Below, in pieces: positions 24,592 through 33,223 of a DNA stretch of 64,000 nucleotides (position 1 is the stretch's first letter; the number at the start of each line of letters is the position of its first letter). The stretch is from contig CBDIDO010000003.1 of assembly GCA_965277735.1 (NCBI GenBank), positions 1,674,001 to 1,738,000 of the forward strand, in the 5' to 3' direction. The notes beneath the pieces are model-generated. The model was not told where the DNA came from. It worked only from the letters and a program-made list of their open reading frames with translations, and made no database searches. Position numbers and translations under genes: made by a program. Source of the DNA: RH-AL1 sp965277735. GTDB lineage: Bacteria; Pseudomonadota; Alphaproteobacteria; Rhizobiales; Beijerinckiaceae.

Positions 24592-26073
24592 TTACCACCA
24601 GCGCTGCGGCAGCTCGACCTTCGGCGCTGCCTGCTCGATCGCTGCGGCGACGGAGAACAGCGTCTCTTCGTCGAAGGCGCGGCCGATCAACTGCAGGCCG
24701 AGCGGCAGGCCGTTCGCGGATGAGCCCGCCGGCACGGCGATGCCGGGCAGGCCGGCCATGTTCACCGTCACGGTGAAGACGTCGTTCAGATACATCTCGA
24801 TCGGGTCGCCCGACCCCTTCTCGCCCTGCGCGAAGGCGGCCGACGGCGTCGCCGGGGTCAGGATCGCGTCGACGCCGGCGGCGAAGACCTCTTCGAAGTC
24901 ACGCTTGATCAGCGTCCGGATCTGCTGCGCGCGCAGGTAATAGGCGTCGTAATAGCCCGCCGACAACACGTAGGTGCCGATCATGATGCGGCGGCGCACC
25001 TCCTTGCCGAAGCCGGCGGCGCGCGTCGCCTCGTACATGTCGGTGATGTCGCGGCCGGGCTCGCGCAGGCCGTAGCGGACGCCGTCGTAGCGCGCGAGGT
25101 TCGACGACGCCTCCGCCGGCGCGACGATGTAATAGGCGGCGAGCGCGTATTTCGTGTGGGGCAGGCTGATCTCGCGGATCTCGGCGCCGGCATCCTTGAG
25201 CCAGGCGATGCCCTGGTCCCACAGCACCGCGATCTCGGGCGCCATCCCGTCCATCCGGTATTCCTTCGGAATGCCGATCACCTTGCCCTTGATCGACTGG
25301 CCCACCGCTGCCTCGTAGTCCGGCACAGGCAGGTCGACGGAGGTCGTGTCCTTGGGATCGTGGCCGGCCATCGCCCGCATCAGGATCGCGCAATCGCGCA
25401 CGTCGCGAGCGATCGGGCCGGCCTGGTCGAGCGACGAGGCGAAGGCGACGATGCCCCAGCGTGAGCAGCGCCCATAGGTCGGCTTGATGCCGACCGTGCC
25501 CGTGAAGGCAGCGGGCTGGCGGATCGAGCCGCCGGTGTCAGTGGCCGTCGCGCCAAAGCAGAGCCGCGCCGCCACCGCCGCGGCCGAGCCGCCCGACGAG
25601 CCGCCGGGTACGAGCTTCGCAGCCTCGTCGCCTTGACGGCGCCAGGGCGAGACGACGGGGCCGAAATACGAGGTCTCGTTCGACGAGCCCATCGCGAACT
25701 CGTCGAGGTTGAGCTTGCCGAGCATCACGGCGCCGTCGCGCCAGAGATTGGCCGACACGGTCGATTCGTAGGGCGGCACGAAGCCTTCGAGGATGTGGCT
25801 GCCCGCAGTCGTCTGGACGCCGTCGGTGCAATAGAGGTCCTTGATGGCGAGCGGGATGCCCTCGAGCGGCCGCGCCTCGCCTTTGGCGAGCTGCGCGTCC
25901 GCGGCGGCCGCCTGCTTCAAGGCCAGCTCCGGCGTCTCGACGATGAAGCAATTGAGCGGTTTCGCCGCTGCGACGGCATCGACATGCGCCTGCGTCAGCT
26001 CGGTCGCTGAGAAGCTCTTGGCCTTGAGCCCATCGCGGGCGGCGGCGAGGGTGAGGGCGGTCAGGTCAGTCAA
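24592..26073 (-). CDS. gatA: Aspartyl/glutamyl-tRNA amidotransferase subunit A
   Basis: Encodes 493 residues from a TTG start at 26073 (MTDLTALTLAAARDGLKAKS). GatA hydrolyses glutamine and passes ammonia to GatB to convert Glu-tRNA(Gln) or Asp-tRNA(Asn). The amidase signature is complete: catalytic Lys in PLAIKDLYCTDG, the Ser-cis-Ser-Lys region VPGGSSGGSAAAVAARL and TDTGGSIRQPAAFTGTVG. Length is standard. gatC is 210 bp upstream on the same strand across a palindromic repeat; gatB is not in the window. Confidence 0.96.
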   Translation of the reverse strand: MTDLTALTLAAARDGLKAKSFSATELTQAHVDAVAAAKPLNCFIVETPELALKQAAAADAQLAKGEARPLEGIPLAIKDLYCTDGVQTTAGSHILEGFVPPYESTVSANLWRDGAVMLGKLNLDEFAMGSSNETSYFGPVVSPWRRQGDEAAKLVPGGSSGGSAAAVAARLCFGATATDTGGSIRQPAAFTGTVGIKPTYGRCSRWGIVAFASSLDQAGPIARDVRDCAILMRAMAGHDPKDTTSVDLPVPDYEAAVGQSIKGKVIGIPKEYRMDGMAPEIAVLWDQGIAWLKDAGAEIREISLPHTKYALAAYYIVAPAEASSNLARYDGVRYGLREPGRDITDMYEATRAAGFGKEVRRRIMIGTYVLSAGYYDAYYLRAQQIRTLIKRDFEEVFAAGVDAILTPATPSAAFAQGEKGSGDPIEMYLNDVFTVTVNMAGLPGIAVPAGSSANGLPLGLQLIGRAFDEETLFSVAAAIEQAAPKVELPQRWW

Positions 26074-26096
26074 AGGCGGGTCTCTCGGGGCACTAT

Positions 26097-26269
26097 CCTT
26101 CTCCCGCCTGCGGGAGAAGCTGGCCCGACGAAGTCGGGTCGGATGAGGGAAGTCGCCGCTTGCACTTGCGCCGGACGAGAGACGGCGTGCCCCCTCATCC
26201 GACCCCGCTTCGCGGGGCCACCCCGGATCAAGTCTGGGGCAGGCTCTTCTCCCGCAAGCGAGAGAAGGC
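26097..26269. repeat. Paired intergenic palindromic repeat between gatC and gatA
   Basis: Inverted copies of the CTTCTCCCGC-GCGGGAGAAG unit: left arm 26097-26150, right arm 26191-26269. The right arm carries a 20-odd-base insertion (CCCCGGATCAAGTCTGGGGC) between its two halves. Being inside an operon, it may modulate readthrough between gatC and gatA. Confidence 0.82.
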
Positions 26270-26284
26270 AAGGCTGCGCCAGCC

Positions 26285-26572
26285 TCACTCGATCACCTTC
26301 GGCACCATGAAGAAATGGTCCTCGCTGGCAGGCGCGTTCTTCGTCACCAGGTCGGCGATCTCGCCGTCGGTGACCTCGTCGTGCCGCTTCTTCATCGGCA
26401 TCGGCATCACCGAGGTCATCGGCTCGACGCCCTCGACATCGACCTCGGCGAGCGTCTCGACGAAGGCGAGGATGGCGTTGAGCTCGCCTTGCAGGCCAGC
26501 GACTTCCTCTTCGGGCACTTTTATGCGCGCGAGCTTGGCGATGCGGCGGACGGTGGCCTGATCGACCGACAT
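26285..26572 (-). CDS. gatC: Aspartyl/glutamyl-tRNA amidotransferase subunit C
   Basis: Encodes 95 residues, the standard size. GatC wraps around and stabilises GatA and GatB. Family features: MSVDQATVRRIAKLARIKVP, the LNAILAFVETLAEVDVEGV helix and the C-terminal ENHFFMVPKVIE-like ending (here SEDHFFMVPKVIE). It is first in the gatC-gatA operon and divergent from ruvX. Confidence 0.96.
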   Translation of the reverse strand: MSVDQATVRRIAKLARIKVPEEEVAGLQGELNAILAFVETLAEVDVEGVEPMTSVMPMPMKKRHDEVTDGEIADLVTKNAPASEDHFFMVPKVIE

Positions 26573-26595
26573 GCGGACTCCGTTATGAGACGGCG

Positions 26596-26653
26596 CGCTC
26601 TATAGCATCGCGCTTTCAACCGAGTCACCCGCCGCGCGCTGCGCTATAGAGCG
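26596..26653. promoter_or_regulatory. Inverted repeat between divergent gatC and ruvX
   Basis: CGCTCTATAGC at 26596-26606 and its exact reverse complement GCTATAGAGCG at 26643-26653 flank the shared promoter region. Each arm contains a TATAG that could act as a -10 element for the gene it faces. The right arm ends 4 bp before the ruvX ATG, so it is either an operator or a very short-leader promoter. Confidence 0.35.
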
Positions 26654-26657
26654 TCGC

Positions 26658-27152
26658 ATGCCCGACAACATCCTCGAGATCGCCGACCTCGCCCCGCGCC
26701 TCAAGCGTTTCGATCGCCTGCTCGGGCTTGATCTCGGGACCAAGACGATCGGTGTCGCGGTCTCGGACGTCGAGCGCCGGATCGCCTCGCCGGTGATCAC
26801 GATCCGCCGGACGCGCTTCCAGCACGATGCGGCCGCGCTCGTCACCGAGGCAAAACGGCAGGAGGCGGCGGCGCTGGTGATCGGCTGGCCGCTCAACATG
26901 GACGGCACCGAAGGTCCGCGGGTTCAGGCGACGCGCGCCTTCATCCGCAACATGGCAGCGCTGACGCCGCTGCCCTTCGTGCTGTGGGACGAGCGGCTGT
27001 CGACGGCCGCGGTGACGCGCAGCCTGATCGAGCAGGACGCGTCTCGCGCCAAGCGGGCGGCCGTCGTGGACCGCATGGCGGCCGCCTACATCTTGCAGGG
27101 CGCGCTCGACCGGCTGGCGCGGCTCGTCGCCGCGGCGGCGGCCGCTCAGTAG
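26658..27152 (+). CDS. ruvX: Holliday junction resolvase-like / pre-16S rRNA nuclease (YqgF)
   Basis: Encodes 164 residues from ATG 26658. The RNase H-like fold is marked by LLGLDLGTKTIGVAVSD with the first catalytic Asp, ALVIGWPLNMDGTEG, LWDERLSTAAVTR with Glu, and the final VVDRMAAAYILQGALD with Asp. The family matures the 5' end of 16S rRNA. Its last 7 bases overlap the stop of the convergent gene at 27146. ruvX next to gatC is a common alphaproteobacterial pairing. Confidence 0.95.
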   Translation: MPDNILEIADLAPRLKRFDRLLGLDLGTKTIGVAVSDVERRIASPVITIRRTRFQHDAAALVTEAKRQEAAALVIGWPLNMDGTEGPRVQATRAFIRNMAALTPLPFVLWDERLSTAAVTRSLIEQDASRAKRAAVVDRMAAAYILQGALDRLARLVAAAAAAQ

Positions 27153-27418
27153 CCGAGATCGAAGATCGTCGGCGGCGCGCCGGCCGGGATGTAGCCGTAG
27201 CCGGGCGCGATGCCCGGCGCGTAGCCGGGGCCATAGGCCTCGACCCAGCCGGGACCGGGTCCGTTTCCGTAGCCGCCATAGGCATAGCCGGGCGGCGGCA
27301 GCGGGCTCGAGTGGCGGTGATGCCGATGGTGGGGATAGCCGAGATCCGCAGCGCCGGCGCCCGTTGCGCTGAGACCGAGGATCGCCGCAACGAGGGCGGC
27401 ACGAACGAGAACTCGCAT
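27146..27418 (-). CDS. Small secreted Gly/Pro/Tyr-rich protein
   Basis: Encodes 90 residues from ATG 27418. Residues 1-23 form a signal peptide (MRVLVRAALVAAILGLSATG, cleavage near GAA). The mature part is His-rich at first (YPHHRHHRHSS) and then a low-complexity PGYAYGGYGNGPGPG repeat-like tail. No known domain. It lies 7 bp after another small secreted protein gene on the same strand, so the two are probably co-transcribed from the EcfG-type promoter at 27825-27849. Confidence 0.75.
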   Translation of the reverse strand: MRVLVRAALVAAILGLSATGAGAADLGYPHHRHHRHSSPLPPPGYAYGGYGNGPGPGWVEAYGPGYAPGIAPGYGYIPAGAPPTIFDLGY

Positions 27419-27425
27419 CGGCGGG

Positions 27426-27785
27426 TCAGTAGCGCGCGCGGACGCGGCCGTAGTGCGCGGGCTCGGGGCACTGGTGCTCGATCCCCGGCGGGATGCCGTT
27501 GATGTCGCGGCCGAAGTCGGTGCTGTTCCAGCCATCGGGGTACATGCAGCGCGGCACCACGGCGACACCCGTCCCGTAACCACCAGCCGTCGGAACGACG
27601 ACGAAGCTGGGGCGCTCGCCGTGCGCCACGGCGTAGGGTGATTCGTCGGTGTAGGGGTACTCCAGCCCGGCGAGCGGGAACGGCGACGTCTCGTAGGCGA
27701 CCTGCGCGGATCCCGCCGTGGGCGCGGCGATGCCGGCGAGGGCTGCCAGGGATGCGATGCCGACGAGCTGCTTCGCGAGATGCAT
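27426..27785 (-). CDS. Small secreted protein of unknown function
   Basis: Encodes 119 residues from ATG 27785 with a strong GGAGGAG upstream. A signal peptide covers about residues 1-27 (QLVGIASLAALAGIAAPTAG). The mature domain contains YPYTDESPYAVAHGERP and two cysteines (VVPRCMYPDGWN and HQCPEPAHYG) that could form a disulfide in the periplasm. No family recognised. A textbook EcfG promoter lies 40 bp upstream, which suggests a general-stress envelope protein. Confidence 0.78.
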   Translation of the reverse strand: MHLAKQLVGIASLAALAGIAAPTAGSAQVAYETSPFPLAGLEYPYTDESPYAVAHGERPSFVVVPTAGGYGTGVAVVPRCMYPDGWNSTDFGRDINGIPPGIEHQCPEPAHYGRVRARY

Positions 27786-27824
27786 AGTGTCTCCTCCAGG
27801 CGGGCGGGCCGCCGTTCGTGGAGA

Positions 27825-27849
27825 AACGGACCTCACCGGCCAAGGTTCC
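27825..27849 (-). promoter_or_regulatory. EcfG-type promoter for the secreted-protein pair
   Basis: On the minus strand GGAAC (27849-27845) is followed after exactly 16 bases by CGTT (27828-27825), matching GGAAC-N16-CGTT. The start codon at 27785 is 39 bases further on. This implies control by the PhyR-NepR-EcfG system encoded at 57-59 kb. Confidence 0.7.
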
Positions 27850-28041
27850 TGTGGCACCCGGGCCGCAGCGTTGCAGATCGACCACGATCGCTGTTGACCA
27901 CAATGCAACGCCCGCGCAATCTTGTCTTGATTTTGTTCGAAATGCGCCGGGTGGCCGGGGGTTTCGCAAAACCGTTGCACAACGTTCACGTCAAGTCGCT
28001 CTAGATCGCAGCACCTCCAAAGGGGGCCTGAGGGGTAGTCC

Positions 28042-28365
28042 ATGAAGAAGCTTTTGTTGTCTCTGCCTGCGCTCGCGCTGCTGGCGTCCGCCTCGATGAT
28101 CTCGACCTCCGCGCAGGCGCAGCTGGCGTTCGTCCAGCTCTCGCCGGTGACGGACGCGAGCACCATCGTCTGCTCGAACTTCGTCAAGGAGCCGGATGGC
28201 ACCTGGAAGGCCGTTGCGCCGGTTCCGTTCTCGCTCGGCATCATCCTCGGGATCATCCCGCCGGTGCGCGCCATCAAGTCGGGCGGCTACATCTACAACA
28301 ACGTCGACCTGTTCACGCAGCTGAACTACCAGTGCGGCTCCGCCGTCGTCATCGCCAAATACTGA
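28042..28365 (+). CDS. Small secreted protein of unknown function
   Basis: Encodes 107 residues from ATG 28042. A signal peptide spans residues 1-26 (MKKLLLSLPALALLASAS, cleavage after AQA). The mature protein has two cysteines (TIVCSNF and NYQCGSA) and a hydrophobic stretch PFSLGIILGIIPPVRAIKSG. No family recognised. It is divergent from the EcfG-controlled secreted-protein pair across a 256-bp region, and no EcfG motif was found on its own side. Confidence 0.78.
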   Translation: MKKLLLSLPALALLASASMISTSAQAQLAFVQLSPVTDASTIVCSNFVKEPDGTWKAVAPVPFSLGIILGIIPPVRAIKSGGYIYNNVDLFTQLNYQCGSAVVIAKY

Positions 28366-28391
28366 TGAATTAGCCGGTGCGGGGCCGACCC

Positions 28392-28934
28392 GTGCCGGCC
28401 TTCGTCGCGCTGTTCCGCGCCGTCAATGTCGGCGGTCGTGGCATCGTGCCGATGCGCGACTTGGTCGCGATGGCGACGCGGCTCGGCTTCGAGGCCCCAC
28501 GGACGCTGCTGCAGAGCGGCAACCTCGTCTTCTCCACCTCTACGTCCGATCCCGACGTCCTCGAGCGCCGCCTCGAGACCGCGGCGAAGGCCGAGCTTGA
28601 TCTTGACACCCGCGTCCTCGTCCGCTCCGCCGCAGCCTGGGCGGACCTCGTCGTCTCCAATCCCTATTCTGACTTTGCCCGCAGCGACCCTTCGCACCTC
28701 GTCGTGATGCCGCTCCGCGCCATACCGACCGCGAAGGCGACGGTCGCGCTGCGCGCCGCGATCCTCGGGCGCGAGACCGTCGCGACGAACGGCACGACCC
28801 TCTATTTGACCTATCCCGAAGGTATCGGCCGCTCGAAGTTGACGTCCGCCGTCATCGAGCGTTGTCTCGGAACCGTCGGGACGGCGCGCAACTGGAACAC
28901 CGTTCTCAGGATCGCCGCCGCGCTCGCCGGCTGA
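28392..28934 (+). CDS. DUF1697-family protein
   Basis: Encodes 180 residues from GTG 28392 (MPAFVALFRAVNVGGRGIVP); another in-frame GTG at 28377 would add five residues not found in the family. DUF1697 features: FVALFRAVNVGG, MRDLVAMATRLGFEAPRTLLQSGN (keep in mind the family's LLQSGNLVF strand), and the C-terminal RNWNTVLRIAAALA. A function is not known. It stands between the secreted protein gene and mdh. Confidence 0.9.
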   Translation: MPAFVALFRAVNVGGRGIVPMRDLVAMATRLGFEAPRTLLQSGNLVFSTSTSDPDVLERRLETAAKAELDLDTRVLVRSAAAWADLVVSNPYSDFARSDPSHLVVMPLRAIPTAKATVALRAAILGRETVATNGTTLYLTYPEGIGRSKLTSAVIERCLGTVGTARNWNTVLRIAAALAG

Positions 28935-29034
28935 GCGTGCGGGCTTGTCAGCCATCCCGATCTTCGGCATGAACCGCGCCGACGGCTCGATGATTACCCC
29001 GACTAGTTCCCTGGCGAGCCCGGAGACAGACACC

Positions 29035-30000
29035 ATGGCGCGCAGCAAGATCGCTCTCATCGGCGCGGGGCACATCGGCGGGACGCTGGCGCATCTCGCG
29101 GGCCTCAAGGAGCTCGGCGACATCGTGCTCTTCGACATCGCCGAGGGCACGCCGCAGGGCAAGGCGCTCGACCTCGCCGAATCCGCGCCTGTCGACGGCT
29201 TCAACGCCGCCATCACCGGCGCCAACGACTACGCCGACATCAAGGGCGCCGATGTCGTGATCGTCACCGCCGGCGTGCCGCGCAAGCCGGGCATGAGCCG
29301 CGACGATCTTCTCGGCATCAACTTGAAGGTCATGGAATCGGTCGGCGCCGGCATCCGGGCGCACGCGCCCGACGCCTTCGTGATCTGCATCACCAACCCG
29401 CTCGATGCGATGGTCTGGGCGCTGCAGAAGACCTCGGGCCTGCCGCCGACGAAGGTCGTCGGCATGGCGGGCGTGCTCGACTCGTCGCGCTTCCGCTACT
29501 TCCTCGCCCAGGAGTTCAACGTCTCGGTCGAGGACGTCACCGCCTTCGTGCTCGGCGGCCACGGCGACGACATGGTGCCGTCGCTGCGCTACTCGACGGT
29601 CGCCGGCATCCCGCTTCCCGATCTCGTGAAAATGGGCTGGACGACGCACGAGAAGCTCGATGCCATCGTCTCGCGCACCCGCAAGGGCGGCGGCGAGATC
29701 GTCAACCTGCTGAAGACCGGCTCGGCCTTCTACGCGCCGGCCGCCTCGGCGATCGCGATGGCCGAGAGCTACCTGAAGGACAAGCGCCGCGTGCTGCCGT
29801 GCGCCGCGCAGCTGACCGGCCAGTACGGCCTCAAGGACATCTATGTCGGCGTGCCGGTCGTGATCGGCGCCGGCGGCGTCGAGCGCGTCGTCGAGGTGCA
29901 GCTCGACGAGACCGAGAAGGCGATGTTCGAGAAGTCGGTCGCCTCGGTTCAGACGCTGGTCGAGGCGTGCAAGGGCATCAACCCGGCCTTCGCCGACTGA
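29035..30000 (+). CDS. mdh: Malate dehydrogenase
   Basis: Encodes 321 residues from ATG 29035 (MARSKIALIGAGHIGGTLAH). This TCA-cycle enzyme oxidises malate to oxaloacetate with NAD. It is of the LDH-like MDH type usual in alphaproteobacteria: GAGHIGGTLA nucleotide loop, TAGVPRKPGMSRDDLL with substrate arginines, ITNPLDAMVW, and VLGGHGDDMVP with the catalytic His. In Rhizobiales mdh usually heads mdh-sucC-sucD-sucA; here a P450 and a GGDEF gene separate it from sucC. Confidence 0.97.
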   Translation: MARSKIALIGAGHIGGTLAHLAGLKELGDIVLFDIAEGTPQGKALDLAESAPVDGFNAAITGANDYADIKGADVVIVTAGVPRKPGMSRDDLLGINLKVMESVGAGIRAHAPDAFVICITNPLDAMVWALQKTSGLPPTKVVGMAGVLDSSRFRYFLAQEFNVSVEDVTAFVLGGHGDDMVPSLRYSTVAGIPLPDLVKMGWTTHEKLDAIVSRTRKGGGEIVNLLKTGSAFYAPAASAIAMAESYLKDKRRVLPCAAQLTGQYGLKDIYVGVPVVIGAGGVERVVEVQLDETEKAMFEKSVASVQTLVEACKGINPAFAD

Positions 30001-30070
30001 GCCGCGCGGGCGGCGCACGCCACCGCCCTGAGGTTTGCGCCGCGAGTGGCGCGGTGGCATGGTCGCCGCC

Positions 30071-32014
30071 ATGCAAAGGCAGCACGAGCCCATACCGCAG
30101 CCGAAACCCTGGCCGTTGCTCGGCAACATCCCGAGCATCGACGGCAAGAACGGCATCCAGAGCCTGATGCGGCTCGCGGCCGAGCACGGGCCGATCTTCC
30201 GCCTGCGGATCCTCGGCCGCTCGATCCTCGTGGTCGGCGGGCACGACCTCGTCGACGAGCTGTGCGACGAGACGCGCTTTGCCAAGAAGAACTCGCGCGC
30301 GCTCGACAACATCCGTCCCGTCGTCGGCGACGGGCTGTTCACCGCCTACAACGACGAGCCGAACTGGGATCTCGCGCACCGCCTGCTGACGCCGGCCTTC
30401 GGTCCGCTGAGCGTGCGCGGCATGTTCGATCGCATGCTCGATATCGCCGAGCAGATGCTGCTGCGCTGGGAGCGGTTCGGCCACGCGCCAATCGACGTCG
30501 CCGACCAGCTGACGCGGCTGACGCTCGATACGATCGCGCTGTGCGCCTTCGATTTCCGCTTCAATAGCTTCTACCAGCCGCAGATGCATCCGTTCGTCGC
30601 GGCCATGCTCGAGGGGCTCGAGGAGGCCGGCCGCCGGATACGACGGCCGGAGATCATGACCCGCCTGATGGTCGTGCGGCGGCGGCATCATGAGCGCAAC
30701 ATCGCGATCATGCATGGTCTCGCCGACGACCTCGTCGCGCGCCGCCGCACCGAGACGACGGTCTCCACGCGTGGCGACCTGCTCGACAAGATGCTGGCCG
30801 GACGCGATCCGAACGGGCAGGGCCTGGGCGACGACAATATCCGCTACCAGATGGTGACCTTCCTCGCCGCCGGGCACGAGACGACGAGCGGCCTGCTGTC
30901 GTTCGCGACCTATTTCCTGCTCAACGATCCCGCGGCCTTGGCGGCGGCCCGCGCGGAGGTCGATCGCGTGCTGGGCGACGCGCCGCCGCGCCCGGAGGAT
31001 CTCGCCGAGCTGCGATATGTCGAGCAGGTGCTGATGGAAACGCTGCGGCTTTGGCCGACGGCGCCGGCTTTCGGCCTCGGTGCGCGCGAGCCGACCACGC
31101 TCGGCGGCCGTTACCTCGTCGAGCCGAGCGACACGATCCTCGTCCTCCTGCCGACGCTGCATCGCGACGAATCGGTCTGGCCCGATCCCGAGGCGTTCCG
31201 CCCCGAGCGCTTCGCCCCCGAAGCGATCACGGCGCGACCACCGAACGCCTGGAAGCCTTTTGGTAACGGCAAGCGCGCCTGCATCGGCCGCGGCTTCGCC
31301 CTGCAGGAGGCGGTGCTGGTGCTCGCCATGATCCTGCAGCGCTTCGAGATCGAGGCGGCCGATGCCGGCTACCGCCTCGTCGTCTCCGAGACGCTGACGC
31401 TGAAGCCGAAGGGCTTCTTCATGCGCGCGCGGCGACGGATCGCTCCGGCGCGGGCACGCCCCGCGCCGAGGGGGCGCGCGGAAGCGCCGCGCTGCCCGGT
31501 CGCGGCGCCGGCGGGGCAGGGCACGTCGCTCCTCGTGATCTACGGCAGCAATTTCGGCTCGTCCGAGGCCTTCGCGCGCCAGATCGCGGCGGATGCCGGT
31601 GCGCACGGCTACGCTCCCGAGGTCGGCTCGATGGACGAGTACGTCGACCGGCTGCCGACGCGTGGCGCGCTGATCGTCGTCACCGCCTCCTACCAGGGCA
31701 AGCCGCCGGACAATGCGCGACGCTTTGTCGAATGGCTCGATGGCCTCGCGCCAGCGTCGCTCTCGGGCGTGCGCTACCTCGTGCTCGGCTGCGGCGATCG
31801 CAAATGGGCGCGCACCTTCCAGGCCGTGCCGACCCGTACCGACGCGGCCCTCGCCGCGGCCGGTGCGACGCGGCTGCGGGCGCGCGGTGTGCTCGACGCG
31901 GACGGCGATCTCCTCGCGGCGTTCGAGCACTGGTACGAAGACCTGTGGACCGATCTCGACGCCGGCCTGCACGCGAGCACCGAGGTTGAGGGCAGGCTCG
32001 CGACGACCGCTTGA
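30071..32014 (+). CDS. CYP102-like cytochrome P450 fused to a flavodoxin domain, lacking the FAD/NADPH reductase domain
   Basis: Encodes 647 residues from ATG 30071; TTG 30035 and ATG 30059 are alternatives. Residues 1-460 follow the P450 BM3 heme domain closely: GDGLFTAYNDEPNW, the I-helix FLAAGHETTSGLLSFA, ETLRLWPTAPAFGL (ExxR helix), and the heme loop FGNGKRACIGRGFAL with its Cys ligand. From about residue 480 a flavodoxin domain reads LLVIYGSNFGSSEAFARQI, VVTASYQGKPPDNARRF and LVLGCGDRKWARTFQ. It ends just after the flavodoxin helix EHWYEDLWTDLDAGL, whereas BM3-type proteins continue for about 400 residues. A partner reductase must come from elsewhere. Fatty-acid-like substrates are likely by homology. 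Confidence 0.92.
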   Translation: MQRQHEPIPQPKPWPLLGNIPSIDGKNGIQSLMRLAAEHGPIFRLRILGRSILVVGGHDLVDELCDETRFAKKNSRALDNIRPVVGDGLFTAYNDEPNWDLAHRLLTPAFGPLSVRGMFDRMLDIAEQMLLRWERFGHAPIDVADQLTRLTLDTIALCAFDFRFNSFYQPQMHPFVAAMLEGLEEAGRRIRRPEIMTRLMVVRRRHHERNIAIMHGLADDLVARRRTETTVSTRGDLLDKMLAGRDPNGQGLGDDNIRYQMVTFLAAGHETTSGLLSFATYFLLNDPAALAAARAEVDRVLGDAPPRPEDLAELRYVEQVLMETLRLWPTAPAFGLGAREPTTLGGRYLVEPSDTILVLLPTLHRDESVWPDPEAFRPERFAPEAITARPPNAWKPFGNGKRACIGRGFALQEAVLVLAMILQRFEIEAADAGYRLVVSETLTLKPKGFFMRARRRIAPARARPAPRGRAEAPRCPVAAPAGQGTSLLVIYGSNFGSSEAFARQIAADAGAHGYAPEVGSMDEYVDRLPTRGALIVVTASYQGKPPDNARRFVEWLDGLAPASLSGVRYLVLGCGDRKWARTFQAVPTRTDAALAAAGATRLRARGVLDADGDLLAAFEHWYEDLWTDLDAGLHASTEVEGRLATTA

Positions 32015-32017
32015 GCG

Positions 32018-33223
32018 TCAAGCGACGCGATTGGGTCGCGCGGCGCCATCGGCGGAGGGGTCGAGGCACCGGACTTTATTGCGGCCGCCTCGTTTTGCGG
32101 CATAAAGCGCGACGTCGGCTTCGGCGATGATGTCGCCCAGCGTCGCCTCGTAGCCGATGATGCCGGCCGCGACACCGATGCTCACCGTCATAACGCCGTC
32201 GCCGGCAGCGCCACGCGTGATCGCCACCTGTTCCACGGCGCCGCGCACGCGCTCGCCGACCGCCTGCGCATGGGGCAGCGTGGCGTCGTCGAGCAACGCG
32301 ATGAACTCCTCGCCGCCGAAGCGGAAGACGTTGTCGCGTTCGAGCCGAAGCGCCGCGCTGATCGCGGCCGCGACGCGCTGCAGGCAGAGGTCGCCAGCGA
32401 GATGCCCGTTGGCGTCGTTGTAGGCTTTGAAGAAATCGATATCGACGAGCAGCACCGCCGTCGGCGTGGCGCAATCCGCATTTTCGGGTTGCTGCCGCGA
32501 AGCCATCGCATGGTCGAGCGCGCGCCTGTTGCCGAGCCCGGTCAGAGCGTCGTGCCGGCTGATCTTCTCGAGCTCCTCGCTTCGGAGCCGGTCGCGCAGG
32601 CCTAGGAGATAGCCCATCCGCTGCTCGCACTCGAGATTGTAGCAGCCGATCAGCGAAAAGAGGACGACGCCGGCCATGATCGCGACGGCGACGCCCGCGC
32701 GCGCGGGGTCGTGATGCGCAACGCCCGACAGCGCCGCCATGTAGAGGGCGAGCGAGGCGACCCCCGCGAGGAGGACATAGGGAAAGCGGATCCGTTGAAC
32801 GATCGTGGCGAACAAGATCACCAGAACGACGCTCAGGTGCTCGCTGCTGCGCAGCGGCGACCTGCTGATGAGCATCAGGCCGAGGATCGCCGCCGTGGTG
32901 AGCACGATGCCGCCCGCCAGGATGCTCTCGCGCAACCAGGGGCGCGGCCGGCGCGCGAGCGTGGCGATCACGAGCCCCATGATCGGTGTCATCACGCTGA
33001 GGTGCAGGATCAGCGAGATCTTGAAGATGTCGCCGACCAGGAACCAGTCGCCAGCCATGAAGGCGTTGTAGATCGCCAGCCCGAGATAGTTCTGGCGGAT
33101 GACCCTCAGGCACCTCTCGGCCCCGGTATCGGCCTCGAACCGCGCCTCGAGCTCCGCCGGAAAGGCGAGCCGCCAGGAGCGCGCCGCGATCGCTCGCCCG
33201 ACTTCCTCGACGTCGATCCCCAT
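32018..33223 (-). CDS. Membrane-bound diguanylate cyclase (GGDEF domain)
   Basis: Encodes 401 residues from ATG 33223; an in-frame ATG at 33298 would add 25 residues. About five to six membrane helices fill residues 55-205 (for example FKISLILHLSVMTPIMGLVI and ILAGGIVLTTAAILGLMLI). The C-terminal GGDEF domain has HDALTGLGNRRAL, VDIDFFKAYNDANGH and the active loop FRFGGEEF, so it should be an active c-di-GMP synthase. No RxxD inhibitory site was obvious. Stop lies 3 bp from the stop of the convergent P450 gene. Confidence 0.9.
   Translation of the reverse strand: MGIDVEEVGRAIAARSWRLAFPAELEARFEADTGAERCLRVIRQNYLGLAIYNAFMAGDWFLVGDIFKISLILHLSVMTPIMGLVIATLARRPRPWLRESILAGGIVLTTAAILGLMLISRSPLRSSEHLSVVLVILFATIVQRIRFPYVLLAGVASLALYMAALSGVAHHDPARAGVAVAIMAGVVLFSLIGCYNLECEQRMGYLLGLRDRLRSEELEKISRHDALTGLGNRRALDHAMASRQQPENADCATPTAVLLVDIDFFKAYNDANGHLAGDLCLQRVAAAISAALRLERDNVFRFGGEEFIALLDDATLPHAQAVGERVRGAVEQVAITRGAAGDGVMTVSIGVAAGIIGYEATLGDIIAEADVALYAAKRGGRNKVRCLDPSADGAARPNRVA

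Noticed and set aside
28948..30342. A 464-residue minus-strand open frame opposite mdh
   Set aside because: It is the complement of the unmistakable malate dehydrogenase gene and has no family features of its own.
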